DNA of 26,745 nt, taken from positions 1 to 26,745 of the forward strand of contig JALMLS010000419.1 of NCBI GenBank assembly GCA_038496445.1, read 5' to 3'. The DNA comes from Trichosphaerium sp. ATCC 40318. Its lineage: Eukaryota > Discosea > Flabellinia > Trichosidae. Below, piece after piece: positions 8,336-16,503 of this stretch. The translations under genes and the position numbers were made by a program. Every line of letters begins with the position of its first letter. The first letter of the stretch is position 1. The notes under the pieces were generated by a model. The model had not been told where the DNA came from. It worked only from the letters and a program-made list of their open reading frames with translations, and searched no databases.

Positions 8336-9923
8336 CGTTTACATTCTGAAAACCCCGTTTTCCAGCAGCCTCTCTAAACACGTTCCACTTAAACCTACTC
8401 AGCGCGTCGGCAATAACGTTGTCTTTTGATGCTATCCAGTTTGTTTCTAACCGGAAACCTAAAGTGGCTGACCACAGATGGATATCGTATATCATTTTCA
8501 TCGCTGTTTTGTTCTTTATCACGAGTTTGTTTATGGCTGCTACCACCCCTGTGTTGTCCACCCACATATTTGCTACCACTTTATTTCTAAAGTGAAAACG
8601 CCATTCTTTAACTGCCATCCACACTGCGTATAACTCTTTAATAGTTATATGCCAAAGTTTTTCTTTCCCTGTGAAGGTATGGATCAGCCATCTTCCTTCG
8701 AAAAAGGCTGCTGCCGCTAAGGTGGACGCATCTGTTTGCAGGGATCCCTTTACCAGGGGCAAAGGTTGTAGCAATATCGCCTTGCCATCCCACATGTCCA
8801 TCATTAAGTTCCACCACATCAGATCCTTACGCATATGTTTTGTCGTAAAGATCCATTGTTCGTTGTTAGTTGCTCCTCGCATGCCGTCGTATATGCGCCT
8901 AAGATATGTGTGTCCACCATACACTACCTGTGCCGCAAAGTTGAGCGTTCCCGTGAGCTGCATCCATTTTCGTAATTTCGCCGATTTTTGTTTCAAGAAC
9001 CAAGCTATGAGTTTTTTGATCTTGTTACGCTTTCTTTCTGTTAATGTGATAGTTCTGTTTGCCATATCAAACTTGAGACCCAAAAAGGTCATCACCTGCT
9101 TCGGTCCTTCACATTTTTCTGACGTCATTTCAAATCCAAGTTTGGTCAATAAATTAACCAAAACTTCTAGCGCGTATTTTGCTTCTTCTGGTGATCCGGC
9201 TATGATTAACCAATCATCTAAATAGACAACATGAAAGCATATGCCCATGCTAGCGAAATATCGTGAAACTATGCTCATAAGGCGCACAAAAAGTTCTGGA
9301 GCGCCATTCCAACCGAAAGGAAGTCTACCATCGCAGTAGTATTTTCCATTCCATTCAAAACCAATGACATCATGGTCGTCGGGGTGTACTGGTACCATAC
9401 GGTACGCACAGTACATATCTGCTTTCGCCAGCCACAACTGTCCAGAATGGTCGCGTATGAAGGTGATGGCGTCTTTGAGTGCTGACAGCGTGAATTTAGG
9501 CGGAGGGAGAGCCAAATCGTTGATAGACAGTCCGATTGGCAGGTTTAAACAAACTATCTTTCTAATTTTGTTGCAAAACGCTCCGTTTTCGTCAAACTTG
9601 GGTATAGCGGCTATTTTGTTACATCTACGTATTTCTTTTGCTACATAAATCCAACCCTTGTTAGTTTCTTTTTCTACATCTTCGTTCACGAATTTTTTCC
9701 ATTGTTTACAGGTGTCACTGTTTTTAATCTGCAAGGTTGACACCTTCGTACCTGCAGGAACAATACGTACGCCTGTGCGAAGCCAGGAGGCAAGCCAAGG
9801 CCAATCAGGATCTTTGCTAAAAAGTTCTTGCCAGAGGTTAAAGCGTTGTGACATAACTGCTACTGAGTAAGGTAAAGCTTTTTTATTACTAACACTATTG
9901 ACCCTGACCTTTGCCTGTAATTG
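8319..9923 (-). CDS. pol: Pol: reverse transcriptase and RNase H
   Basis: The frame is continuous from the codon after the gag TGA to TAA 8319-8321 (about 534 codons; 511 if started at ATG 9854). RT landmarks in order: KADMYCAYRMVPV, RLPFGWNGAPELF, the catalytic YLDDW box and KCEGPKQVMTFLGL. RNase H follows with the acidic set LQTDAST, IKELYAVW, WVDNTGV and NVIADALSRF (D-E-D-D). It copies element RNA into DNA and removes the template strand. This is the RT lineage shared by DIRS, PAT and Ngaro elements. No aspartic protease or methyltransferase is visible. In the RH tail a 32-nt GT-AG segment (8304-8335) could be spliced out to join pol to the recombinase frame. Confidence 0.92.
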   Translation of the reverse strand, partial: QLQAKVRVNSVSNKKALPYSVAVMSQRFNLWQELFSKDPDWPWLASWLRTGVRIVPAGTKVSTLQIKNSDTCKQWKKFVNEDVEKETNKGWIYVAKEIRRCNKIAAIPKFDENGAFCNKIRKIVCLNLPIGLSINDLALPPPKFTLSALKDAITFIRDHSGQLWLAKADMYCAYRMVPVHPDDHDVIGFEWNGKYYCDGRLPFGWNGAPELFVRLMSIVSRYFASMGICFHVVYLDDWLIIAGSPEEAKYALEVLVNLLTKLGFEMTSEKCEGPKQVMTFLGLKFDMANRTITLTERKRNKIKKLIAWFLKQKSAKLRKWMQLTGTLNFAAQVVYGGHTYLRRIYDGMRGATNNEQWIFTTKHMRKDLMWWNLMMDMWDGKAILLQPLPLVKGSLQTDASTLAAAAFFEGRWLIHTFTGKEKLWHITIKELYAVWMAVKEWRFHFRNKVVANMWVDNTGVVAAINKLVIKNKTAMKMIYDIHLWSATLGFRLETNWIASKDNVIADALSRFKWNVFREAAGKRGFQNVNGRFIK

Positions 9924-9926
9924 TCA
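9909..9926 (-). promoter_or_regulatory. Predicted stop-codon readthrough site at gag-pol junction
   Basis: The gag stop TGA (9926-9924) is followed immediately by CAA TTA CAG. The frame then stays open, with no second stop, straight into the RT-RNase H reading frame. STOP-CAA-TTA fits the STOP-CAR-YYA consensus known from tobamovirus readthrough. The next stop in this frame is at 8319-8321, so a gag-pol fusion would result. No ATG is needed for pol in this model; the first in-frame ATG after the stop is at 9854. Confidence 0.65.
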
Positions 9927-11856
9927 GGTTCGTCTAGGCGATGGACATCCTGCTATCCAGTGTCCAGAGTTACTGCAGTTGAAGCACACATGTTCCATGA
10001 TGCAGTTGCCAGTTTTGTTGAAGCGGCAGTTGTTGCTGGCGATGATGTTCGCGTGGGAGCAGGCCATGTGGATGTTTTTAATACTCCATGGGTTGCGAGC
10101 GCTTGTTTTTTGCGCATTACGCAATTGTTGAGCTGTAGGACGTGGACGCTGAGGGCGCTGTGGTCTCTGAGGTTGTTGCGGTTGGTATTGCTGTTGTTGC
10201 TGGTAAGGTTGTTGCTGAAAACCCTGTTGCAGTGGCCCTGTTTGTACTCTACCTAGGTACATGCTTAAAAATAGAGAAGGAACCGTGTAGCTAGCGCTAG
10301 TTCTTTCCCAGTAATAACGAACGGCTCTATCAAAAACAAGTACCTGTGCCCATGGGTATAGACAAAGTAATTGCTTGAGCTGGTCCTGATACGCTTGGTG
10401 TCTGTTGGCCATAGCCTGCGTAAGTAGCTTGTGTTTGACGTTCTCGTTTATTTGGGCCTCTATAGTGACCAGCCTGGCCATAAGGTCTGGGGCGCTTGTT
10501 ACGGAGAGAGGTTTTGACGCTTTTGTTAACGATCGTGCTGATGAGCTATGAAGGTATGTGAGTGGTGCCACATACTCTGGAAAGTAAATAGGTTTGTTAA
10601 TACCAAACCTGACTACTCCTGAAAAAAGCGGAGCGTCCGCAAAAAGCATTCGCCATTTTTTGGCTTCTTCAGCACTTACCGCTGTAAGCTGCTGCTGCGA
10701 TACGAAAGTTGAGCCTAAAGGGTATGCTGTCCCGCCTGGCGCTGCAACTGACGTGTTAGGGAAAGCGGAGTTTAAATTAAAGCTACCTGGCGCGTTGCTA
10801 GGTGAAGGAGGAGGCGCAGACGGCGCAGTGTTACTTCCCTGCGTATTTTGCTGCAATACTGGGTTACCCGCATTCGCTTGGGCTTGAGGGTTGCTCGCTG
10901 GCACCTGTACCCCTATTTTGGACAGAAAAACATCAGCCTTTTGACGTGCGAGGTTGACGTTGTTAACCACCTGTTTAGCTTTCTCCCAGGTGGATTTAAA
11001 CGTACCAGGCTGTGCCTGTGGCTGCTGCATAACAGGGCTAGTCGTCGCAGAGGGAGCTGTCTGAGGAGCTGTGGCTTGTGTATGAGGTGCTTGAGCCTGC
11101 GCCTGCTGTTGTAATAACCTCTTGCGAATGTCTTCTTGTCGTTGTTTTGCACGAAGGGCTTCATATCGACTTTTTTCCTTTTCTGCTGCATCTAAAGCCT
11201 CCTGTAGCTGGGAAACCAGGGCATCGTTCGCCTTTTGTAAGGACTTGATTACATCTGACGATTCCAATACATTATCCGCTGTATGGAAATCCCCTGTGCC
11301 GTCTTTGAGTTCGCCAGTCGATGTGGCAAAATCATCATCTGAATCCGCGTCAGTATCAGAGGAAGAAGAGAGATTAGGCTTAGGTTTTTTGCCAAACGGT
11401 GAAAAGTTTTTAAAACGGCCTAAAAACGTAGAAGGAGTAGGGTTTGCGTCCAAAAGAATTTCGCGTAGTTTTTTCGATCTTGCTTTGTTAATTGAGAGAG
11501 AGAACTTGGTACCGATGTCGTCCCAGTTTGGGTACGATCCACCTTGGATTGATGCTGCCACGTGTTGGAAAATTTCTACTAAATCTTCCTTCGTCTTTTT
11601 CTCCATTGCATTCCAAAGGTTAACCCCTCTTATACGTCTGTCCGGATCTAAGTTATTGCGAAAGAATTCTACCAGTTGTTCCTATTGGTGGTTTTGTTGG
11701 ATCATTGCGGTCCTCTTCCGTAATTACATAACTGAATCCTTCTGTCATATTTCTACTCGCTATCTGAAGAGTTGTTGTTGTTATTGCTGTCAATTTGTCG
11801 TCGGATCTCTGGTCTATCCTGTTCAAACGTCTGAAATGTGCTTCATGTTCAGTCAT
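9924..11856 (-). CDS. gag: Gag-like protein with CCHC zinc knuckle, spliced
   Basis: Model: exon 11728-11856, 46-nt intron 11682-11727 (gtaatt...caatag), exon 9924-11681; 628 aa, ending at TGA 9924-9926. An unspliced alternative starts at ATG 11606 (560 aa). The spliced form is preferred because the frame is open upstream of 11606 (EQLVEFFRNNLDPDRR...) and joins in phase to the ORF that starts in repeat A1. Middle and C-terminal regions are rich in Gln, Ala, Pro and Ser, with a QQQPYQQQQQY-type tract and RPQRPQRPRP. The C-terminus carries a zinc knuckle, CFNCSNSGHWIAGC (C-X2-C-X4-H-X4-C), for nucleic acid binding. It should form the nucleoprotein particle for reverse transcription. The stop codon sits in a readthrough context, described separately. 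Confidence 0.85.
11682..11727 (-). other. Predicted 46-nt intron inside gag
   Basis: GT-AG bounded, phase 0, and the same size class as host introns. It joins ...MTEGFSY to EQLVEFF. Without removal the first ORF stops at 11653 and gag must start internally. If real, unspliced RNA is presumably still needed as genomic template, so splicing would separate messenger from template. Confidence 0.55.
11749..11856 (-). repeat. Split direct repeat A1 (5' end of element)
   Basis: 108 bp that match 7018-7125 base for base by eye. On the minus strand it begins exactly with the ATG of gag, so the repeat is also coding sequence (first 36 codons, MTEHEAHFRRLNRID onward). Confidence 0.93.
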
Positions 11857-12040
11857 AATTGCCGGCTAGTCAAATAAAACTTTGTACACCCTCTATATTG
11901 TATTGTTATTTCAAGCCCTTTTGTTGTAATTACTTTTAGGAACGTTATGATAAAGAAACAAACAAAAGGCGCAGTGAGGGTGCGGAATGTTCGAAAGTTA
12001 GCTGTTCAAGACAACTAAGCAATCTCGTTTATTTGCATTA

Positions 12041-12658
12041 TCAGTATTCTACTCCAGGTGTGCGGTAGCAAGTACAGTAAAATCCTCTATCTACATAGTC
12101 TCTGTATCGCAGGAAGTTAACCATGTGACAGTTCGCTTTAGATCCAAAAGGTGGAAGAGGAAATGTTACAATACAACAAATACAAAAGTACGGTTGAGGC
12201 TCTTGATGAGCATTTGTTGCTGGAGGGAAAGTGCTGTTTGATGGTGGTGATGCGTATGGAGGAAATGTGCCGTTTGTTGAAGGTGGGAACGTGCCATTTG
12301 TTGACGGCGGAAAAGTGCCATTCATTGATGGTGGAAAGGTACCGTTGGTGGATGGAGGAAATGTGCCATTTGTTGATGTTGGGAACGTTCCATTTGTTGT
12401 AGATGGAGGAAATGTGCCATTAGTTGATGGTGGGTATGTACTGTTTGATGCGTATGGAGGGAATGTTCCATTCGATGGTGGAGTTGGAGGGAAAGTGGCA
12501 TTTATTGATGGAGCGGTTCCATTTGTTGGTAGTTCTGTTGTTTCAGCATTCGAATTTGAGCTTCTACGTTCATTGCGCTCACGCGCACAAGAGGTTGATA
12601 AAACTGTTGCAATCACAGACAACAGTAAAACGATAGCTAACTCATGTTTAAAAAGCAT
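12041..12658 (-). CDS. Secreted mucin-like protein with Asn-Gly-Thr repeats
   Basis: Single exon, 205 aa, using ATG 12658, which gives a good signal peptide (MLFKHELAIVLLLSVIATVL). The frame is open further upstream, but that part overlaps the likely 5' leader. The middle is a low-complexity array of STNGTFPP units with variants, holding 12 N-X-S/T glycosylation sequons, plus many Ser, Thr and Pro for O-glycans. The C-terminal 50 residues contain a cluster of cysteines (YFCICC, ANCHM, FYCTCY) that could form a small disulphide-bonded module. Likely a cell-surface or cell-wall glycoprotein. It lies about 180 bp beyond the 5' end of the retrotransposon. A CACGTG sits 94 bp upstream of the start. 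Confidence 0.75.
   Translation of the reverse strand: MLFKHELAIVLLLSVIATVLSTSCARERNERRSSNSNAETTELPTNGTAPSINATFPPTPPSNGTFPPYASNSTYPPSTNGTFPPSTTNGTFPTSTNGTFPPSTNGTFPPSMNGTFPPSTNGTFPPSTNGTFPPYASPPSNSTFPPATNAHQEPQPYFCICCIVTFPLPPFGSKANCHMVNFLRYRDYVDRGFYCTCYRTPGVEY
12215..12525. repeat. Coding minisatellite (about 24-bp units)
   Basis: Imperfect tandem units of about 21-24 bp encode (P)STNGTFP on the minus strand; the plus strand reads like gatgg(a/t)ggaaatgtgccatt. Around ten units, with length variants (one has an extra Thr, some carry YAS). Such arrays change copy number by slippage. Confidence 0.85.
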
Positions 12659-13386
12659 TGGAGTTGTTGCTTGTACGGTTGATACTAAAGTGAATAGACT
12701 GTTTAGGAATTTTTGTGAACCACAGAAAGTGCATTTTAGGGAATACACTATCACGTGATAGAAAAAAAATGCAAGATGCATTTTGGTTACAAAACAGTGT
12801 ACTAGGTTGCTTGCACTCAGATTTGCAACAATTGCTTTGTACTAAGTTTATTTCCTAGCGAGAAAATAAGGAAACAAAGTGTTATCACTCTTGTCAACTG
12901 TGGAAACACAAAATAAAACTCAAGTATTTCCACTTGAAATAACACACTGTGTTGATCAATTTGCTATTAACATGTAGTACCCTTTTTTTTAATTCGAACA
13001 GTCTTAGTTCCAAAAGTTCCGAGTTTCTCCAGAGACTACACTCAAAAAAAAGGCATTGTTTGCTTGTTCGGATTCATATCAATTCGTTCAATATTGGCTT
13101 GATAAACTCATCTTTTCAGATATTCTCTTATTGTTAAAAAAGGCTCAAAAAAGTTCGAGTTTTCTCGAGAAATTATGTGTACTGGAAACGACACTGAAGT
13201 ACTTTGTTTGTTTCATTTAGTTGTAGACTAAACAACGTTATACTAATGCCATAATCACCAAATATGGCATTAAGAGTAAAGTAAACTGAACCTTGAAAAC
13301 AGATAGCTCAAACAACCAATGGTGAGTAATATCGTGTTTTGTAAAAAAAAAGTAAAGTACACCTTTATTCTTTACAATTGCAGGTG
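12659..13386. other. Spacer, no gene seen
   Basis: Upstream region of the mucin-like gene and 3' flank of the F-box/LRR gene. It contains CACGTG at 12752, a perfect palindrome TTTCTCGAGAAA near 13160, and short inverted pieces (gtgttat...ataacac) near 12880-12945. A 62-codon plus-strand ORF (12949-13137) lacks coding character. Confidence 0.4.
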
Positions 13387-14298
13387 CTACATTTTTTGAT
13401 CCGTTGTGACTTCATATTGAGGTACATTATTTACAACGCGTCTGGTAACATCTCTTGAAATCTTACTACAATAGCGAATATACAACTTCTTTAAGAACTT
13501 TTTTTTTTCATCTTGATCCAATAAGTAGTTAATACCTTTATCACAAATACCTTCACAACCAGTCAAATCAATGCTAAAAGCGCCAACAAGGCCCATGATA
13601 CCTTTGCTTGTTATTCTTTCACAGTACCTCAATACAATACTTTTGACTCCTGACAATGCCAACAATCCATCGTCCTCTATTGGAGCACTGCAAAGATTAA
13701 TTGTATGAACACCTGATAGAGCCTTATAACCCTCTACAGTTATATCAGTGTTGTATCCACTCAAGTTTATTGTATGAACACCAGAAAGAGCTTTAAGGCC
13801 TTTGTCCGTTATTTTACAACAGTACCCTAGGTCAATCGTGTGAACACCATGAAGTTGTTTAAGACAATCATCTGTTACATAATCAAGTGCAATAAAAGAA
13901 CGTCGTCTGGTTTCTCTTCGATTCAGGTCAATTGTATGGACACCAGCGAGTGCCTTGAATCCATTTGGTGTTATTTTTATAGGGCGGGTGTAAAAAGTAC
14001 ATCTTAGAACAAGGTTACGGACACCAGCAAGTTTGGAAAGGTCTTCATCTGTTGCTCTGTATAATCGTAAAATAATTTTAGTATTTTTTAACAGTGGACT
14101 ACCGGACAGTATATCTAGTTTGTGTTTTACAGTATTTGATACTCTAATACAATGATAACCAACATGATTCTGGATTACATCAAATAACAGTTTGCATGTG
14201 AATGAAGATGCTATCTGACTTCTTTTTCCCATAAACCTGAAAATAATAGCAAGAATTTCTGGAGGTGTATCTAAAAAGGTATCCTGTTGTCTTGACAT
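13387..14298 (-). CDS. F-box protein with cysteine-type leucine-rich repeats
   Basis: Single exon, 303 aa from ATG 14298 (the frame also offers an ATG 60 bases upstream; the later one puts the F-box at residue 8). F-box: residues 8-48, FLDTPPEILAIIFRFMG followed by IASSFTCKLLFDVI. It is followed by 7-8 LRRs whose core is unusually uniform: LxGVHTIDL / LSGVHTINL, with xxCxxITDKGLKAL spacing as in Skp2/Grr1-type LRRs. By family it should bind Skp1 through the F-box and recruit targets for SCF ubiquitination through the LRRs. The GVHTIDL style of near-identical repeats is also common in F-box/LRR genes of nucleocytoplasmic large DNA viruses (recalled family knowledge, not checked). The neighbouring gene is a second F-box protein in the same orientation. 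Confidence 0.85.
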   Translation of the reverse strand: MSRQQDTFLDTPPEILAIIFRFMGKRSQIASSFTCKLLFDVIQNHVGYHCIRVSNTVKHKLDILSGSPLLKNTKIILRLYRATDEDLSKLAGVRNLVLRCTFYTRPIKITPNGFKALAGVHTIDLNRRETRRRSFIALDYVTDDCLKQLHGVHTIDLGYCCKITDKGLKALSGVHTINLSGYNTDITVEGYKALSGVHTINLCSAPIEDDGLLALSGVKSIVLRYCERITSKGIMGLVGAFSIDLTGCEGICDKGINYLLDQDEKKKFLKKLYIRYCSKISRDVTRRVVNNVPQYEVTTDQKM

Positions 14299-15068
14299 GA
14301 TGGATTTCTTTGTCTCTTGTTTCAAAGTAAGGTTGTAAAATGAATCATAGTTAAACAATAACGCACTTTATCACACGTAGAACTTTTGTTTCAAGGTCTT
14401 GAGAACGGTATATTACGTAGAAATCTTCGCTAACAAAAAAAAATTTAAAAGCTGCACGTGCTGCTAAGAGAAAAACAAGAAAAACAATGCGTAACCCTCT
14501 GCAGCAACGAGAGAATACGTTTTAACACGATAGACAGGAATAAACGCGTAGTATAGTGTGGTAGACTGTAAATCAGTTTTTGAGACTTAAATTGATACTC
14601 GTTTGGAGGCCAGCACGCGAAAGAAACAGTTTGTTTGATTAAATCGTCGCTCAACTGACAAAGTTTGTATCATTGGTTTAACTAAGCGTACAATTAATGC
14701 TGTGATATCCTCCAAAAGTATCTTCAGAAGCGACAGCCGGCAGTACTGAAATGTGATTAACACCAAACAGATTGGTTCTTTGTCAGTCAACGCGTAAATG
14801 TTACTTAACAACAAATAAATAAGTACTAAACAATATCTCTGAGTAATTCTTATGTTCATGTATGTTTTCAGATCTATGCACATTGTAGGAAACGGAGTAC
14901 AATCAAAGGTAGAACGAGAATATCAACACAGCACCTCCCGCTAGTGTACTATTTATTCAAGGGTCCAAAATGGGATTGCATTTCACACTCACGTTTTCGA
15001 AGGCACTTGTTACAATTGATGAAGAATAAATTGTAAGGGGTAGCTGAACAAGTTCATGTTTATTTGTT
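14299..15068. other. Spacer between two F-box genes
   Basis: 770 bp upstream of the F-box/LRR gene. CACGTG at 14455, about 157 bp before that start codon. Minus-strand ORFs of 98 (14587-14883) and 69 codons overlap each other and have no domain, plausible start context or splice logic; I do not call them genes. TTTATT at 15059-15064 is AATAAA for the upstream minus-strand gene. Confidence 0.4.
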
Positions 15069-16503
15069 TTACAATCTAAGAAGCACTTTTACTTCAACAT
15101 CTTCTTTCATAATACATTTAAGACTCAACTCGCCGTCAGGTCTCCAACGTTGAAGTGTTCCCTCTTTTTTACCATCTTTATAATTACATTGTGAAGCAAG
15201 TTGTCCATTAAGATGCCATGTCTTGAAAGTGTTGGAACGTTTTCCTTTCCTATAAATAACAGACGATTTTATTTGGCCATTATCATACCAGACCTGTTGT
15301 AATCCATTCTTTTCATCACTCCTCATAAAACACGTGCCTTTGATATTACCACTACTATACCACCATTTCAAATCACCTTCTTTTTTACCATTGTAGTAAA
15401 TGCATTGTCTCGAAAGAACACCATTGTCGTGAAATTGTTGATATTGTCCTTCTGGCTTATTATTCTTTGCTGTGTATCGCTCTTGTATTTCTCCATTTGA
15501 GTGCCATTGCTCACATAAACCCTCTTCTTTATCACGTTTGTAATACTTTTGTACTCGCAGTTGGCCATTCTCATGCCATTCTTTGAATACACCTTCTCTT
15601 TTATTGTTTTTCGAAAAGTACTTCATTTGAAGCGCTCCTGTCTTGTACCATTGTTTGGTTTTACCATTTCTCATACCATTACGCATTCTACAACGTATAT
15701 GACGTTTTCCATCATCGTAAAAGTGCTGATAAATGCCATGGTAGTCTCCGTTTTTCTTTGTGAATTTTTGAGTCATTTTACCGTCTTTGTTGAATACTTG
15801 ACATAACCCGTCTTCTTTTCCCTCTCTGTAGGAGTATATGGTCGCTAAGGTTCCATTACTATACCAAGTTCGGCCATAGCCATTCTTCAATCCGTTTCCC
15901 ATACGAAACTTTGCTTGCTGTTCCCCATTCTTATACCAATGGCGACGAACTCCGTTTTCTTCAGAATCAATAAAACGTGTTCTCACAGCAAGTTTACCAT
16001 TATCATGCCAGCGAAACCACGTGCCATGTTTTTCGAGAGAATCATTAAAAAGAGTACGTGTAGCTGCTTTCTTAGATAATAAGGACCTAAAACAATTTAT
16101 TTAGAATACAAGGTTTTAGAGAAAGTCGGACTTGATGTTCGAAATGTTCGAGAACTTTTTTAGATTTCCCAAAAAAATTCGAAAACAATTTCTAAAACGC
16201 ACCATTTGGTAAAAACTTCCTTGTCAAGCGACACTATATATTGTTGTATTTCTGGTGGTAATAACAGAACGGGTAAATCGTCTTTAAGATTTTTTAGAGA
16301 CAAGAACTGTCTTCTATCGCCTTTTCTGCAAAAAACGTATTAGACGCGTAAAGCGAGTATTCTCCACGTTTTTCCGTCCTTCCACGGAAAAACAAACTGA
16401 CTTTCGAGCAACCGCAGCGCGAAAGATGCTGTTGGCGTAAAGCTAGCACGAAAAACAAATTGTTGACGTACTTGAGTTCTTTAGAAGTTGCGTAGCTTAC
16501 CAT
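15069..16503 (-). CDS. F-box protein with 13 MORN_2 (YwqK-type) repeats
   Basis: Exons 16472-16503, 16203-16325 and 15069-16086; introns of 146 nt (gtacgt...tttttttgcag) and 116 nt; 1173 nt, 390 aa, in phase. An F-box covers about residues 27-62 (DLPVLLLPPEIQQYIVSLD...LLSKKAATRTLF) and is assembled across the second intron. From about residue 70 to the end are 13 repeats of about 23 aa with core W(Y/H)xNGxL and spacer Y(K/R)xGKKEG, the MORN_2/YwqK family. F-box proteins recruit SCF substrates. MORN_2 arrays are known in bacterial YwqK proteins and, with F-boxes, in giant viruses such as pandoraviruses (recalled). The introns show it is now a host gene. Its ATG abuts the stop codon of the gene upstream (TAA ATG), so the start deserves checking. 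AATAAA lies only 5 bases past the stop. Confidence 0.85.

Larger units (their letters stand above)
6811..11856 (-). mobile_element. Full-length Ngaro/PAT-type tyrosine-recombinase retrotransposon
   Basis: Read on the minus strand the order is A1 repeat, gag, RT-RNase H, tyrosine recombinase, B1, A2, 92 bp, B2. This split-direct-repeat plan, with gag - RT - RH - YR and no methyltransferase, matches Ngaro elements rather than DIRS1, which has inverted ends and a methyltransferase. It has no LTRs and no DDE integrase. The repeats look identical by eye over 108 bp (A) and 115 bp (B), pointing to a recent insertion. AATT lies at both borders (6808-6811 and 11857-11860). I cannot tell a 4-bp target duplication from shared crossover bases used by the recombinase. 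The host copy may still be active apart from the frame break in the recombinase. Confidence 0.93.

Noticed and set aside
8671-9225. 184-codon plus-strand ORF
   Set aside because: Exact antisense shadow of the RT-RNase H gene, whose motifs are unmistakable on the minus strand.
6811-11856. LTR retrotransposon or DIRS1-type element
   Set aside because: Repeats are split (A1...B1A2...B2), not terminal LTRs or inverted; the integrase is a tyrosine recombinase, no DDE integrase, protease or methyltransferase is seen, and RT precedes YR.
11122-11877. 251-codon plus-strand ORF
   Set aside because: Antisense to gag and repeat A1; no domain, and the minus strand explains the region fully.
12215-12525. 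CRISPR-like array
   Set aside because: Units are contiguous and coding, with no unique spacers; the genome is eukaryotic.
12231-12758. Plus-strand ORF with GGNVPFVDGG repeats
   Set aside because: Antisense reading of the minisatellite in the mucin-like gene; the minus strand has a signal peptide and glycosylation sequons.
14445-14883. Overlapping minus-strand ORFs of 69 and 98 codons
   Set aside because: No motif, no splice logic, A/T-driven hydrophobic composition; probably upstream DNA of the F-box/LRR gene.
13387-16503. Idea that the two F-box genes form an intact giant-virus insertion
   Set aside because: The MORN_2 gene contains two spliceosomal introns, one inside the F-box, and no other viral genes lie nearby. 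Viral ancestry is left as a question, not a call.
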